Positions 25,955 to 36,626 of a DNA stretch of 64,000 bases are shown here, piece after piece. Each line of letters opens with the position of its first letter. Positions within the stretch are counted from its first letter, which is position 1. The translations under genes and the position numbers were made by a program. The notes under the pieces are model-generated. The model did no database searches, was not told the DNA's origin, and was given only the letters and a program-made list of their open reading frames with translations. Origin of the DNA: Candidatus Mailhella excrementigallinarum (lineage in GTDB: Bacteria; Desulfobacterota; Desulfovibrionia; Desulfovibrionales; Desulfovibrionaceae); assembly GCA_944324075.1 (NCBI GenBank), contig CALUUZ010000007.1, positions 82,714 through 146,713 of the forward strand, written 5' to 3'.

Positions 25955-26882
25955 GGCATTTCCAATGTGGCCCCGAGTCAACTGAGAAATGTTTTTCCAG
26001 CGTGGCCGCCGATTGGGTGGTTGTGACCGCACACCGGAAAGATGTCAGGCCGCAACACACCATGACGGCGGTTGCGCTGTCTCTATATTCATATCATTAC
26101 TCTTATCTTCCTTATACACATAGAGTACTATTCGTTGCCTTTTCCGTACAAGGCAGAGAATGTCACGTCCCGGACAGTCTCCATTTGTGGTGGCAAGTTC
26201 CAGGAGATGTGAACCGTGCGGAAGGGAGTCGGAACTGTCCTTGACAGATACAGAAGCGTTTTCGCGCTGAAAATCTCCCGGAACAGCAAAGATTCTATGT
26301 TAGCGTGGAGCTGAACCGGCCTTAATCGCTGGAAGCACGAGCGCAGCGAGCTTTGAGGCCAAAGATGACGACGCCCCGTCGCATGGTAATGCGGCGTGGG
26401 AGGGCACGGAGTGCGAGTGCGGCGTTTTCCGCGCAAAGGCACAGATGAGCCGGGCGTGGTGCATGCTGCCTTTTGTCCGTGTGGAGCAGCGGTCTGTATT
26501 TGCGGCAACGAATGTTGCGGTTCAGCCTGTGCAGAGACTGTGCCTCTTGAGCCGCCAGCCAGCCGAAGAGTAAACAGAGCCATAACAAAAGGCTCCAAGT
26601 GGATTCTCATGAAAATCGGGACGAATTCACTATCCTGTCTCATCAGGAGACAAGCGGCGAACTTTTTTGCCGATTTTCCATTTCCCGAAAATCGGGTCAG
26701 CATACCCATCCAGGAGATGTTAACTTGCTTTCTTTTTTGTTTTGCCATATTGTTCAGCGTTCAGCATAGGTCGTCTCCTTTAGGGCGGCCTCCCGTTTGC
26801 CTGTTCGGCAAGCCGAATATGTATGCGGGAAGGAACTGCGGCTTTTTCAAACAGCCGACATTGGAAAAAGGTGGTGATTTCT
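25955..26882. other. 928-bp gene-free gap before rpsU
   Basis: Contains repeat A copy 2 (26336-26545) and otherwise no credible gene: the open frames on both strands lack ribosome sites and family similarity. A CGGCT/AGCCG hairpin at about 26847-26865 lies just in front of rpsU and might affect its translation. Confidence 0.5.
26336..26545. repeat. Dispersed intergenic repeat, family A copy 2
   Basis: Matches 5036-5275 in two blocks and 34074-34185 in the last block. It ends with the hairpin GCAAC-GAAT-GTTGC (26505-26518), which in copy 1 is GCAAT-GAAT-ATTGC, so a changed pair is compensated. A one-base length difference upstream of the hairpin breaks any common reading frame between copies 1 and 2, which argues for a DNA or RNA element rather than a conserved peptide. 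Confidence 0.6.
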
Positions 26883-27086
26883 GTGCCCGGAGTATTTCTT
26901 ACCGAAGACGAATACAACTTCGATATTGCCCTGCGTCGTTTCAAGAAGCAGGTTGAAAAGGCCGGCATCCTTTCCGAAATGAAGAAGCGCCAGCACTACG
27001 AAAAGCCCAGCGTCATGCGCAAGAAGAAGAAAGCCGCCGCCCGCAAGCGTCTGCTGAAAAAAATGCGCAAGATCAACATGGGATAA
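26883..27086 (+). CDS. rpsU: 30S ribosomal protein S21
   Basis: A 67-residue basic protein: [20 protein letters not shown], then [20 protein letters not shown], then [21 protein letters not shown]21 joins the 30S subunit and helps initiation. The start is a GTG at 26883, by analogy with the conserved PGV N-terminus of S21; GGTGGTGAT lies upstream. It opens the macromolecular-synthesis operon continuing through yqeY, mutS2, dnaG and rpoD. Confidence 0.93.
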   Translation: MPGVFLTEDEYNFDIALRRFKKQVEKAGILSEMKKRQHYEKPSVMRKKKKAAARKRLLKKMRKINMG

Positions 27087-27143
27087 ATTCGTACCCCGCT
27101 CCAGCTTGCCGAATTGCCAAGTGATTCGCAAGCCAGGCCAGCA

Positions 27144-27187
27144 AGCCGGAAATCGGGCCATATGGAACGGTTTCCGGCTATTTTTTT
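27144..27187 (+). terminator. Intrinsic terminator/attenuator between rpsU and the yqeY-like gene
   Basis: AGCCGGAAA/TTTCCGGCT arms with an 18-base loop are followed by A and seven T. This gives most transcripts ending after rpsU, as the partial terminator does in the E. coli rpsU-dnaG-rpoD operon; read-through would supply the rest. Confidence 0.75.
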
Positions 27188-27222
27188 CATACGTCCCCCC
27201 CCTCTTTTTCAGGAGAAGGCAC

Positions 27223-27672
27223 ATGAGCACTGCGGAAAGAATAGAAAAAGACTATCTTGATGCCTATAAGGCAAAAGACAAGGTGCGCCTGGGCACCCTG
27301 CGTCTGTTGAAGACTGCGGCAAAAAATCTGCAGGTTGAACTCATGCGCCCCCTTACGGATGCCGACTACATGGATGTTCTGCTCAAACAGGCAAAACAAA
27401 GGCAGGATTCCATCGAGCAGTATGCTGCAGCAAACCGCTCGGATCTCGCGGAACAGGAAGCTGCCGAACTCGCCGTGTTACGGGAGTACCTCCCTCAGCC
27501 CCTCACTGAAGAGGAGCTGCTCGACGTGGTGGAAAAGACCGTAAAGCCGCTGCTCGGTGAAGGGATGAAAGCCATGGGCAAGGCCATACAGGCAATCATG
27601 GCGGAATATCGGGGCCGTGTTGACGGCAAAGCTGTCAGTGACGCAGTCAAAGTCCGGTTCCAGAAAGGATAG
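27223..27672 (+). CDS. GatB/YqeY domain protein
   Basis: A 149-residue helical protein of the YqeY family, related to the tRNA-binding tail domain of GatB. It has the expected pattern DYLDAYKAKDKVRLGTLRLL, KQAKQRQDSIEQYAAANRSD, LREYLPQPLTEEEL and AIMAEYRGRVDGKAVSD. The bacterial role is unclear; tRNA-related binding is presumed from GatB. AGGAG precedes the ATG at 27223. Its place between rpsU and dnaG is common in many bacteria. Confidence 0.88.
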   Translation: MSTAERIEKDYLDAYKAKDKVRLGTLRLLKTAAKNLQVELMRPLTDADYMDVLLKQAKQRQDSIEQYAAANRSDLAEQEAAELAVLREYLPQPLTEEELLDVVEKTVKPLLGEGMKAMGKAIQAIMAEYRGRVDGKAVSDAVKVRFQKG

Positions 27673-27683
27673 TTGACCACATC

Positions 27684-30026
27684 ATGGAAGAAAGAACGCT
27701 TAACGCGTTGGAATTTCCCAAGGTTTTGGGACACCTTGCAAAACGCTGCTCTTCCGAAGCCGGAAAGGAGGCGGCGCTCTCTCTGCGCCCGCTGGAAGAC
27801 TTTGACGCTGTGTTCCGCAGACAACGCCTTGTGGAGGAAACGCTAATCTGGTCAGCGCGGGAAAAGAGCCGCTTGCCTTCGTTTCCTGACATAAGCCCGC
27901 TTTTTTCTTTTCTGGAAGGGCGTGATCCTCTTCTTGATACCGATGCGCTATGGGCTCTCCGAGAGAGCCTCGGACTTGCCGGGAACATTGCGGAAAGTAT
28001 CCACGCCGAGGCATCCCTTCTGCCCGCGCTTGAAGACCTTGCCTCCAGACAGCCGCTGCCGCTGCTCTCCCTTTCCGCACTGCGCCGCTGCATTGCCGAT
28101 GACGGAACGCTGAAGGACGAAAGTTCCCCCGGCCTTTTGCTGGTGCGCAGTGAAATACGCGCCCTGCATCAGGGATGTCTGCGAAAAGCCAAGGAATATG
28201 CAGAACGCTACAATATCGCCCACTATCTTCAGGACGATTATATGACGCTGGCCTCGGATCGCTATGTGCTTCCGCTCAAGGCCAATTTCAAGGGGCGTCT
28301 GCAGGGAATTATCCACGACTATTCCCGTACAGGGGAAACCTTGTACTTTGAACCTCTCTTTCTTGTGGAACAGAACAACCGTCTGCAGGAACTCAAGCAG
28401 CAGGAACGGGAGGAAGAGAGCAAAATTCTGCACCAGATGACTCAGCTTCTCGTGCAGGAACTTCCTCAGGTTCGTGCCGCGTGGGACTTCATCGTTTCCA
28501 TGGATGTGCTGCTTGCCTGCTGTGCCTTGATGGCCGCTTTTGACGGCCGTTGCATCCCTATGGAGGAAAGCGCAGTCCTATCCCTGCCTGGAGCGCGGCA
28601 CCCTCTGCTGGTTCTTGAAGCCAGCAATACAGGGGCGGCAGACTCACGCGGTAAGCATGCGAATACCATCCCGGCATGTATTGTTCCACTGGATCTGATG
28701 CTGCGTGAACAGGATCGTTTCCTCGTCATCAGCGGTGGAAATGCCGGCGGTAAAACGGTTGCCTTGAAAACCCTCGGACTCATCACACTGATGACGCTCA
28801 CCGGCCTGCCCGCTCCGGCAGGTCCCGGAGCGATACTCCCCCGCTGGACGAATATTCATGCCTTCATCGGCGATGAGCAGAGCCTTGATGATCATGTTTC
28901 CACGTTCACCGGGCAAATTCGTCATCTCGCAGAGGTATGGGATTTCCTGGATAAGCGCAGTCTGATTCTTCTGGATGAATTCGGCGCCGGAACCGACCCC
29001 GCGCAGGGAGCGGCGCTTGCCCAGGCTGTTCTGGACGGTCTGCTTGACCGTGGCGCAAGCGGCATAACCGCTACCCACTTTCCCGCATTGAAAAGTTATG
29101 CCCTGACAAGAGAAGGCGTGCGTGCGGCATCAGTTCTGTTTGATCCCGTTACAAAGAAGCCTCTCTTCCAGCTCGCCTACGATCAGGTCGGCGCAAGTCA
29201 GGCTCTTGACGTGGCCCGGGAACATGGTCTGCCGGAAAGCGTGCTGCGCCGGGCGGAACACTACCTTCTCATGGATGGGGAAGACAGTGAAAACATCCTG
29301 ATGCGTCTGAATAAGCTGGCCGCGGAACGCGAGCAGGAGCTTGCCCGGCTGCGCCGTGAAGAAGTCCTGACGCGTCAGAAACAGGCTGAACTGCGGGAAA
29401 GATTTGAAAAGGATCGTGTCAGACTTCATGACGAAGTACGACGCAAATCTCAGGAACTGATGGCTGCCTGGAAGGCTGGCAAGGCTACGGCCAAGCAGTC
29501 GTTAAAAGAAATGTCGCGCCTGCGCGCTTCACTGGTTCAGCCAGAGACTGTCTGTCAAAAGTCTGTTCCCGTACCTGAAGTCCTTAAACCGGGGGATATG
29601 GTCCGGCATCGCCCGTGGGCGAAACAGGCCATGGTATTGGAGCTGGATGAGAAGACAAGCCGGGTGAAAATAGATCTGAACGGCGTCAGCATGTGGGCGA
29701 AGCGTGATGATCTGGAATTTCTTCAGAATGCTGTCGGAACGCCTCCCCAACAGGGTGTCCTGACTCGTGTTTCCCCCCCCGCATCATTTCTGCGACTGGA
29801 TCTGCGTGGTGAGCGGGCAGATCTCGCGCTGGCAGAACTTGAACAGTTTCTTGACCGGGCACTGCTTTCCGGTCCGGACGGAGTTGAAATTGTACACGGC
29901 AGAGGTACAGGTGCCCTGCGCAAGTCAGTACATCAATTTCTGAAAAAATTTCCGGGAGTGGCGTCCTTTGAATGCGCTCCCGAAGATCAGGGAGGAGATG
30001 GCGTCACTCTGGTGACATTCCGTTAG
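27684..30026 (+). CDS. mutS2: MutS2 family ATPase/endonuclease with Smr domain
   Basis: A 780-residue MutS2: an N-terminal core (LNALEFPKVLGHLAKRCSSE), a clamp region (LKANFKGRLQGIIHDYSRTG), the ATPase with Walker A SGGNAGGKTVALKTLG, Walker B LILLDEFGAGTDP and the ABC-type region, a coiled-coil (AAEREQELARLRREEVL), and a C-terminal Smr nuclease domain (LRLDLRGERADLALAELEQF, EIVHGRGTGALRKSV). MutS2 suppresses homologous recombination or rescues collided ribosomes, depending on the species. It starts 11 bases after the yqeY-like stop. Confidence 0.92.
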   Translation: MEERTLNALEFPKVLGHLAKRCSSEAGKEAALSLRPLEDFDAVFRRQRLVEETLIWSAREKSRLPSFPDISPLFSFLEGRDPLLDTDALWALRESLGLAGNIAESIHAEASLLPALEDLASRQPLPLLSLSALRRCIADDGTLKDESSPGLLLVRSEIRALHQGCLRKAKEYAERYNIAHYLQDDYMTLASDRYVLPLKANFKGRLQGIIHDYSRTGETLYFEPLFLVEQNNRLQELKQQEREEESKILHQMTQLLVQELPQVRAAWDFIVSMDVLLACCALMAAFDGRCIPMEESAVLSLPGARHPLLVLEASNTGAADSRGKHANTIPACIVPLDLMLREQDRFLVISGGNAGGKTVALKTLGLITLMTLTGLPAPAGPGAILPRWTNIHAFIGDEQSLDDHVSTFTGQIRHLAEVWDFLDKRSLILLDEFGAGTDPAQGAALAQAVLDGLLDRGASGITATHFPALKSYALTREGVRAASVLFDPVTKKPLFQLAYDQVGASQALDVAREHGLPESVLRRAEHYLLMDGEDSENILMRLNKLAAEREQELARLRREEVLTRQKQAELRERFEKDRVRLHDEVRRKSQELMAAWKAGKATAKQSLKEMSRLRASLVQPETVCQKSVPVPEVLKPGDMVRHRPWAKQAMVLELDEKTSRVKIDLNGVSMWAKRDDLEFLQNAVGTPPQQGVLTRVSPPASFLRLDLRGERADLALAELEQFLDRALLSGPDGVEIVHGRGTGALRKSVHQFLKKFPGVASFECAPEDQGGDGVTLVTFR

Positions 30027-30045
30027 TGCATTTGGGGTTCAACAT

Positions 30046-30206
30046 GTTCCCGAAGTTGAGCGGAGCGAGGCTCTTCTTTGCTCTCCGTATCCGCAGGGAG
30101 ATCCGCGCCACGCAGTTCAGTTGCAGCGCGAAACTCTGGCTTCCGGCGTGAAATACGGGGCTGAACAGAGAGTTCTGGCTGGCAAATACCTTCACAGCAG
30201 AATGCC
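30046..30206. repeat. Dispersed intergenic repeat, family B copy 2
   Basis: Shares ordered blocks with 25590-25735. It lies inside the macromolecular-synthesis operon, between mutS2 and dnaG, and would be transcribed with them. Confidence 0.5.
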
Positions 30207-30289
30207 CAGTGACAATTCACCTGAACTTCCAGCAACGCAGAGCGGCGGCAGGTCCAGAAAATTCCGCTCGTCCGAGGGAAAACAAAAGC

Positions 30290-32026
30290 ATGGTTCAACG
30301 CAACAGCGACGCCATCCAGGCTATAAAAAACCGCATCAGTATCGCCGATCTTGTGCGACGCTATGTGGAAGTGCGCCCCATGGGAGCACGTCTGGTCGCG
30401 CCCTGTCCATTCCACCAGGAAACCAAACCATCCTTTTCCATTAATGAGGAACAAGGCACATTTTATTGCTTTGGCTGTCAGGCCTCGGGAGATATTTTCG
30501 ATTTTTACGGCCGCATTAACGGACTGGATTTTCGTGAATCCTTGGAACAACTGGCGGAAGAGGCGGGCGTACAGCTTGATCGATTCAAACCTTCCTCCGG
30601 CATACCCGGAGAGCATTCACGCAAGCGTGATATGCTGACTATCCACAAGCTGGCCGCCGCACACTTTGTGAGCAATCTCTCCGCTTCTCCGGCTCGTCTG
30701 TGCCGGGAATACATTCAGGAGCGCGGCCTGAGCGATGAAATTGTGGAAAAATTCCAGCTGGGCTGGAGCCTGGACGAATGGCAGGCCTTGCGTGATGCTC
30801 TGCACCGAGGCGGATTCCGGGATGAAATCGCGGTGAATTGCGGTCTTTTGTCGCGCAGCGCCAGCGGCAGAGTTTACGACCGTTTCCGCAACCGGCTCAT
30901 GTTCCCCATTTCCAGCCTTTCCGGGCAGGTTATCGCTTTTGGAGGGCGTATTCTGCCTGCTCTGGCCAAAGATGACGACGCGAAATATATCAACAGCAGC
31001 GACTCCCCCATCTACAAGAAAGGAGAACATCTCTACGGTCTGTTTCAGGCCCGGCGCGCTATCGATGTTGCCAAAAGCGCCATGCTTACCGAAGGATACA
31101 TGGATGTTCTGACTCTCCATCAATTCGGCTATACCAATGCCGTGGCGGGACTTGGCACGGCGCTCACTCCCGAACAGGTTAAAAGGCTTTCCGGATTCTG
31201 CTCCAGTATCGAGCTGCTTTACGATGGTGACGCTGCAGGCCGCAAGGCCGCTTTCAGGGCCTGCAGAATGCTGCTGGTGCGCGGGCTGGCCTGCAAGGTT
31301 ATCCTCTTCCCCGAGAAAGACGATATTGACAGCCTGTTGCGCACACAGGGCTCGGAAGCATTCGAACGCCTCCGCAAACAGGCCCCGGAAGGGCTTGCAT
31401 TCTGTATTTCCACTTTGCGTGCAGGGTCTCCACGTGAAAGTGTGGAATGGGCGCGCTCCTTTTTGTCGGAAGTGGAAATACCCGAACTTTTCCATCGATT
31501 CGCTTCTGAACTTGCCGCCGGACTGGGACTCACAGAATCTGAGCTGCGCGGTGCCGTACTCAGCCGCAGACAGAGCAGCAGTCACTATCACCCTCGGCAG
31601 ACGGCGGAACCGCCGCGCAAAGTGTCACGCGACAGGGAAATCATGACTTTTGCCGTGCGTTATCCTCACAGACTGGCGGATCTGCGGGCCTGCGGCGCAG
31701 ATCTCGCCCTGAATGCGCAGTGGGCCTGCCATTTGTGGGATAAACTGGAAAAATTTTCCGCCGATGAGATCTTCTCCATACTCAATGAACAGGAGAAAAA
31801 ATTCTGGGTGCGTTGCCGAAGTGCCGAAGCTCCTCCCATAAATGAAAAAAATGAGGAAAGAGAGCTTTACGCCATCCAGCGCATGCTTAATGTTCTTCAA
31901 ACAAGCTCACATACGGATTCCGTGGCGGCTGCCCTCAGGCAAGGGCCAACCGATCCGGATACGCAGCGAGAATATCTGCGCGCTCTCATGGAAGCGCGAG
32001 GGAGGCAAGGTGATCAGCAACTTTAA
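30290..32026 (+). CDS. dnaG: DNA primase
   Basis: DnaG makes RNA primers at the replication fork. The 578-residue protein has the N-terminal CHC2 zinc site ([22 protein letters not shown]), the TOPRIM core ([29 protein letters not shown]) and a C-terminal helicase-binding region. The ATG at 30290 matches the family's N-terminus ([20 protein letters not shown]) and follows GAGGGA; 27 more codons are open upstream. The end overlaps the rpoD start by 17 bases. Confidence 0.95.
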   Translation: MVQRNSDAIQAIKNRISIADLVRRYVEVRPMGARLVAPCPFHQETKPSFSINEEQGTFYCFGCQASGDIFDFYGRINGLDFRESLEQLAEEAGVQLDRFKPSSGIPGEHSRKRDMLTIHKLAAAHFVSNLSASPARLCREYIQERGLSDEIVEKFQLGWSLDEWQALRDALHRGGFRDEIAVNCGLLSRSASGRVYDRFRNRLMFPISSLSGQVIAFGGRILPALAKDDDAKYINSSDSPIYKKGEHLYGLFQARRAIDVAKSAMLTEGYMDVLTLHQFGYTNAVAGLGTALTPEQVKRLSGFCSSIELLYDGDAAGRKAAFRACRMLLVRGLACKVILFPEKDDIDSLLRTQGSEAFERLRKQAPEGLAFCISTLRAGSPRESVEWARSFLSEVEIPELFHRFASELAAGLGLTESELRGAVLSRRQSSSHYHPRQTAEPPRKVSRDREIMTFAVRYPHRLADLRACGADLALNAQWACHLWDKLEKFSADEIFSILNEQEKKFWVRCRSAEAPPINEKNEERELYAIQRMLNVLQTSSHTDSVAAALRQGPTDPDTQREYLRALMEARGRQGDQQL

Positions 32027-33830
32027 AGACCTGCCGCAGTATAAAGCTCTTCTTTCCAAGGGCAAGGCTGTAGGATACCTCACGTTTGACGAGGTGAACA
32101 AGGCTCTGCCGCCGGAATTCAGCGCACCTGAAATATTTGAGGATATCATAGGCCATATCGAGCAGCAGGAAATTGCCCTTGTCGATACGGAAAAAGAAGG
32201 AAAATCCATTACTTCTGGAAATTCCGACTCTGAAAACGATCCGGTTGACGCTGTATTCGACGGTGCGCTTGACAGTTCCATAGAAGACGGCATCGAGCTC
32301 AGCGCGGATTTGAGCGCTGCCGAGGACGGAACAGACTTTGCCGCACGCAATACAGATCCTGTCCGTATGTATCTGCGGGAAATGGGAGCGGTACCTCTGC
32401 TTGATCGTGATGGAGAAGTCGTCATCGCCAAAAAAATTGAAATGGGCGAACAGGATGTGCTTTATGCTCTGGTTGAAGTTCCCGTGGCGGTGGAAGAACT
32501 TATCAACGTCGGTGAAGATCTGCGGCAGAACCGCATCAAGCTTAAGGATGTGGTGAAGACCATTGAGGAGGACGATCCCAGCGAAGACGAGATGAACCAG
32601 CGTACCCGCGTCATTCTGCTGCTTGATGAAATCAAGGCTATCTACAAGAAAAAACGAAAGATATACAGTAAACTCGATGCGTGCTGCACTCTGGAACGCC
32701 GTGTAGCCGGAACCCAGAAGGAAATCCTCCTGTTCAAGGAGGAGATCGTCGCGCGCCTGCGCGATATCAAACTGGAAAAAACCCTGATCGATCGCATCAT
32801 TGAAACAGTAGAGGATTACGTGCGCCAGATGCGGAACTTCCGCCGTGAACTGGCAGCCTATATCGGTGCGACAGGCAAAACTCAGGAAGAAATAGAAACG
32901 CTCTTCACCAAACTTGACGCCCGTCAGGTTTCCATGCAGGACGCCGCCGCCCAGCTCGACATGAGTGTGGACAAGATGTTCTCCTATAAAGAAATGATTA
33001 TGGGAAAAATAGAGAGCCTCCACCGTCTGCAGGAAAAATGCAGTCATGATGTGGAAGATCTTGAGGAAGTACTGTGGCGCATCCGCCGGGGCACCAACGC
33101 AGCCATGCGCGCCAAGCAGGAGCTTATCCGTTCCAATCTGCGTCTTGTGGTCAGTATCGCCAAGAAATATACCAACCGCGGACTTCAGTTCCTTGACCTC
33201 ATCCAGGAAGGAAACATCGGCCTGATGAAGGCTGTGGACAAGTTTGAATACCAGAGAGGGTACAAATTCTCCACGTATGCCACATGGTGGATTCGGCAGG
33301 CCATTACCCGCGCCATTGCCGATCAGGCCCGTACCATACGCATTCCTGTGCATATGATTGAAACCATCAACAAGCTTATCCGTACCTCGCGCTATCTGGT
33401 ACAGGAGCTGGGACGCGATCCCACACCGGAAGAAATAGCCGATCGCATGGAATATCCGGTGGACAAGGTCAAGAAAGTTCTGAAAATTGCCAAGGAGCCG
33501 ATTTCTCTTGAAACACCCATTGGTGATGAGGAAGACTCCAGCCTTGGTGACTTCATTGAGGACAAGAAAGCCGTAGCTCCGGCTGAGGAAGTGGTCAATA
33601 CCAAGCTTTCCGAACAGATAGCCTCCGTACTGGCTGATCTTACGCCACGTGAGGAACAGGTTTTGCGCAAGCGCTTCGGTATTGGTGAAAAGTCCGATCA
33701 TACCCTGGAGGAAGTGGGCAAGCTGTTCAACGTAACGCGTGAAAGAATCCGCCAGATTGAGGCCAAAGCCCTGCGCAAGCTGCGTCATCCTGTTCGCAGC
33801 CAGACGCTCCGCTCTTTCTATGAAAACTAG
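32010..33830 (+). CDS. rpoD: Primary sigma factor RpoD (sigma-70)
   Basis: The 606-residue protein has region 1.1 ([20 protein letters not shown]), region 1.2 ([20 protein letters not shown]), a non-conserved insert, regions 2.1-2.4 ([54 protein letters not shown]), region 3 and region 4 with the -35-binding helix ([18 protein letters not shown], [16 protein letters not shown]). The start is a GTG at 32010 behind GGAGG, inside the 3' end of dnaG. An upstream in-frame ATG would lie in dnaG and lacks similarity. Confidence 0.95.
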   Translation: MISNFKDLPQYKALLSKGKAVGYLTFDEVNKALPPEFSAPEIFEDIIGHIEQQEIALVDTEKEGKSITSGNSDSENDPVDAVFDGALDSSIEDGIELSADLSAAEDGTDFAARNTDPVRMYLREMGAVPLLDRDGEVVIAKKIEMGEQDVLYALVEVPVAVEELINVGEDLRQNRIKLKDVVKTIEEDDPSEDEMNQRTRVILLLDEIKAIYKKKRKIYSKLDACCTLERRVAGTQKEILLFKEEIVARLRDIKLEKTLIDRIIETVEDYVRQMRNFRRELAAYIGATGKTQEEIETLFTKLDARQVSMQDAAAQLDMSVDKMFSYKEMIMGKIESLHRLQEKCSHDVEDLEEVLWRIRRGTNAAMRAKQELIRSNLRLVVSIAKKYTNRGLQFLDLIQEGNIGLMKAVDKFEYQRGYKFSTYATWWIRQAITRAIADQARTIRIPVHMIETINKLIRTSRYLVQELGRDPTPEEIADRMEYPVDKVKKVLKIAKEPISLETPIGDEEDSSLGDFIEDKKAVAPAEEVVNTKLSEQIASVLADLTPREEQVLRKRFGIGEKSDHTLEEVGKLFNVTRERIRQIEAKALRKLRHPVRSQTLRSFYEN

Positions 33831-33912
33831 AGCCTTTTGTGATTGAACAGGTCTGGCTGCCTCGAAAAAACTTCCGTGGCGGAGTGTTTCAGAATCTAGT
33901 GAGGCATACGAA

Positions 33913-33946
33913 AAGGGAGGGGATTTTCGGAAAAATCTCCTCCCTT
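33913..33946 (+). terminator. Terminator after rpoD
   Basis: AAGGGAGGGGATTTT pairs with AAAAATCTCCTCCCTT around a CGG loop; a T/C-rich stretch follows. Confidence 0.75.
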
Positions 33947-34073
33947 CTCTTCGGATATTTTGACTTCAAACTGTTCAAGAAAGCTTATTTTCGTGAAATC
34001 CTCATTTCGAGAAAGCACAGAAGCGTACTTTCAAGGCGCTGTTGCAGAATAATCCTGATGGCCCGAGACGCAT

Positions 34074-34185
34074 ATGCAGCAAGCATGGAACGGAGTCGAG
34101 AACGGTGCAGCCGCACAGCGCACAATCGCTCCTGTCATGTGCACATGCTGTCTTTGCGGCAACATTTGTTGCCCGAAGCAAAATA
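34074..34185. repeat. Dispersed intergenic repeat, family A copy 3 (diverged)
   Basis: The best shared block is TGTCTTTGCGGCAAC, with the hairpin GCAAC-ATTT-GTTGC at 34159-34172. It sits in the 479-bp gap between rpoD and mnmG (33831-34309), which otherwise holds only the rpoD terminator. Confidence 0.5.
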
Positions 34186-34309
34186 GCATGGTCCGGCACT
34201 TTTCCATCAAGACGTCCATGCAGCAGTGCCGATTTCAGCAAGTATATTTTCATAAGGAGGAAGGCGGAGGAAAAGGTGTTGTGAAAGTCTTTTTTCCGCC
34301 AGCGAGCCA

Positions 34310-36178
34310 ATGACCAGCGATTTTTCCTGTATCGTCGTAGGCGCAGGCCATGCCGGATGTGAAGCAGCGATGGCTCTGACCAAAATGGGACATCGAACGC
34401 TGCTCATCACCAGTAATGTGGACCGCATAGGCCATCTTTCCTGCAATCCTGCCATAGGCGGCCTTGCCAAAGGCCATCTGGTCCGGGAAATTGATGCTCT
34501 TGGCGGACATATGGGCTTGTGGGCCGATGAGGCGGGCATCCAGTTTCGCATTCTCAATGCAAGCAAAGGCCCAGCAGTACGTTCGCGTCGAGGTCAGATG
34601 GACCGTGACGCCTATATGCGGATAGTCAAGCGGGATCTGTTTGCACAGCCAGGTCTTGTCATCTGGCAGGATATGGTAGACGACATTCTCGCTGAAGCCG
34701 GCAGGGTGCAAGGCGTGCACACGGCCCTCGGCAAGACATTTGCCGCGAGGCATGTGCTTTTGACTACCGGCACATTTCTGAACGGACTCATCCATATTGG
34801 TCTGACCCATATGCCGGGCGGACGTCTTGGGGATGCTCCCGCCGCTCGCCTTTCAGACTCCCTGCGCCGTCACGGGCTGAAGCTCGGACGACTGAAAACC
34901 GGAACTACGCCCCGCATCCTGCGTTCCAGTATTAATTATTCCACACTGGAAACCCAGTTTGGCGACGAACCGTCCCCCTGCTTCAGCTTTCATGGCAAGG
35001 GACACACACTTCCTCAACTTCCCTGCCACATAACCTGGACCAACGCGCGTACGCATGAAGTCATTCGCAAAGGTTTCGACCGTTCCCCACTGTTCACGGG
35101 CGTCATTGAGGGGACTGGCGCACGATACTGCCCTTCGGTAGAAGACAAAATCGCACGTTTTCCTGAAAAGGAACGACATCAAATCTTCCTTGAGCCTGAG
35201 GGCGTCACTTCTCAGGAATGCTATCCGAACGGCATATCGACAAGCCTTCCGCTGGATATACAGGAAGCCATGATTGCCACCATTCCCGGTCTGGAAAACG
35301 CACGCATCGTACGTCCGGGGTATGCCATCGAATACGATTACGTCAATCCTGTGCAACTGTTTCCCACATTGGAAACCAAAGTTTTGTCCGGACTCTGGCT
35401 GGCGGGCCAGATCAACGGTACTTCAGGCTATGAGGAAGCCGCGGCCCAAGGCCTGTGGGCCGCCATGAACATGGCTGCTGTACTTGAAAAACGTCCCGCA
35501 TTCCTGCCCGGCAGAAATGAAGCCTACATGGCTGTCCTGGTGGACGAACTCGTAACCAAAGGTACAGAAGAACCTTTTCGCATGTTCACCTCACGCGCGG
35601 AATACCGGCTTCTGCTGCGGGAAGACAATGCCGATTTCCGCCTCACTCCGTATGGGCGGGAAAGGGGATTGGTGGATGATGAACATTGGATGCTCTTTCA
35701 GAACAGACAACATTCTCTTGCCGATCTTCTTGAACGCCTCAGAAGAACACGAATCACACCCGATGCACATGTCCGAGAGATTCTGTCATCCATGGGTGAA
35801 GCCTGTCCGCATCAGGGAATTTCCTTGGCAGAACTGGGGCGCCGGCCCACTCTTTCCCTTGACCGGCTGTCTGTTTTCCTGCCCGGGCTGGAGCATACGG
35901 AGCCTGATATTCTCAGTGAGGCAGAAAATATTATCAAATATGCCGGGTATATTGAACGGCAACGCAAGGCAGCCGACTCCCTCAACTGGATGGAACACAC
36001 GAGCCTTCCTCCGGGCTTGGACTATACAGGGATTCCGGGACTTTCAGTCGAAGTGCAGGAAAAACTCAACAAAATCAAGCCACAAAACCTTGGACAAGCC
36101 GGACGTATTTCAGGTGTCACCCCGGCTGCCCTGGACTGCGTACTCATACATCTGAAAAAAGGGACATTACAGAAATAG
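34310..36178 (+). CDS. mnmG: tRNA uridine-34 carboxymethylaminomethyl modification enzyme MnmG
   Basis: MnmG (GidA) with MnmE installs the cmnm5 group at the wobble uridine using FAD and methylene-THF. The 622-residue length is normal. The N-terminal FAD site is [15 protein letters not shown], followed by [20 protein letters not shown], the Cys-bearing central region, [15 protein letters not shown], and the C-terminal helical MnmE/tRNA-binding part ([15 protein letters not shown]). The upstream ribosome site is weak. No mnmE gene is in the window. Confidence 0.95.
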   Translation: MTSDFSCIVVGAGHAGCEAAMALTKMGHRTLLITSNVDRIGHLSCNPAIGGLAKGHLVREIDALGGHMGLWADEAGIQFRILNASKGPAVRSRRGQMDRDAYMRIVKRDLFAQPGLVIWQDMVDDILAEAGRVQGVHTALGKTFAARHVLLTTGTFLNGLIHIGLTHMPGGRLGDAPAARLSDSLRRHGLKLGRLKTGTTPRILRSSINYSTLETQFGDEPSPCFSFHGKGHTLPQLPCHITWTNARTHEVIRKGFDRSPLFTGVIEGTGARYCPSVEDKIARFPEKERHQIFLEPEGVTSQECYPNGISTSLPLDIQEAMIATIPGLENARIVRPGYAIEYDYVNPVQLFPTLETKVLSGLWLAGQINGTSGYEEAAAQGLWAAMNMAAVLEKRPAFLPGRNEAYMAVLVDELVTKGTEEPFRMFTSRAEYRLLLREDNADFRLTPYGRERGLVDDEHWMLFQNRQHSLADLLERLRRTRITPDAHVREILSSMGEACPHQGISLAELGRRPTLSLDRLSVFLPGLEHTEPDILSEAENIIKYAGYIERQRKAADSLNWMEHTSLPPGLDYTGIPGLSVEVQEKLNKIKPQNLGQAGRISGVTPAALDCVLIHLKKGTLQK

Positions 36179-36207
36179 ATAAAAATAAAAAAACGCTCTT
36201 TTTTTGG

Positions 36208-36236
36208 TTGACAAAATCGGGCAAGGTACGTAAATA
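36208..36236 (+). promoter_or_regulatory. tRNA operon promoter
   Basis: A perfect TTGACA (36208-36213), a 17-base spacer and TAAATA (36231-36236) place the start about nine bases before the tRNA-Val gene. Confidence 0.75.
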
Positions 36237-36251
36237 CTCTCTTCGTCGCAT

Positions 36252-36327
36252 GGGCAGTTAGCTCAGTTGGTAGAGCATCGCCTTCACACGGCGGGGGTCA
36301 CAGGTTCAAGTCCTGTACTGCCCACCA
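36252..36327 (+). tRNA. tRNA-Val (anticodon CAC)
   Basis: A 76-base cloverleaf: acceptor GGGCAGT/ACTGCCC, D-stem GCTC/GAGC, anticodon loop TTCACAC giving CAC, T-arm ACAGG-TTCAAGT-CCTGT and an encoded CCA end. Confidence 0.95.
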
Positions 36328-36334
36328 TGCACAC

Positions 36335-36411
<77 letters not shown>

Positions 36412-36484
36412 TTTGCTTTTCAGAGGGAATATGATTTATCCCCTTCATTATTATTGAATTATTTTCCTTTTAGGAAAAATGTTT

Positions 36485-36561
<77 letters not shown>

Positions 36562-36565
36562 TTTG

Positions 36566-36602
36566 AAGCCCCACATGCTCTGCATATGGGGCTTTTCTTT
36601 TT
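36566..36602 (+). terminator. Terminator of the tRNA cluster
   Basis: AAGCCCCA plus CATGC pair with GCATATGGGGCTT, followed by TTCTTTTTT. Confidence 0.85.
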
Positions 36603-36626
36603 TCCTGTAAGGGAGCGAGGCTTTTT

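Noticed and set aside
26396..26956. Cys-rich 186-codon frame over repeat A copy 2
   Set aside because: Its CxCGNxCC string recurs in the other copies, but a one-base length difference breaks the shared frame and the stem covaries, so an RNA/DNA element explains it better.
31986..33788. 600-codon open frame antisense to rpoD
   Set aside because: It mirrors the rpoD coding frame almost exactly, has no ribosome site and no family likeness; rpoD is certain.
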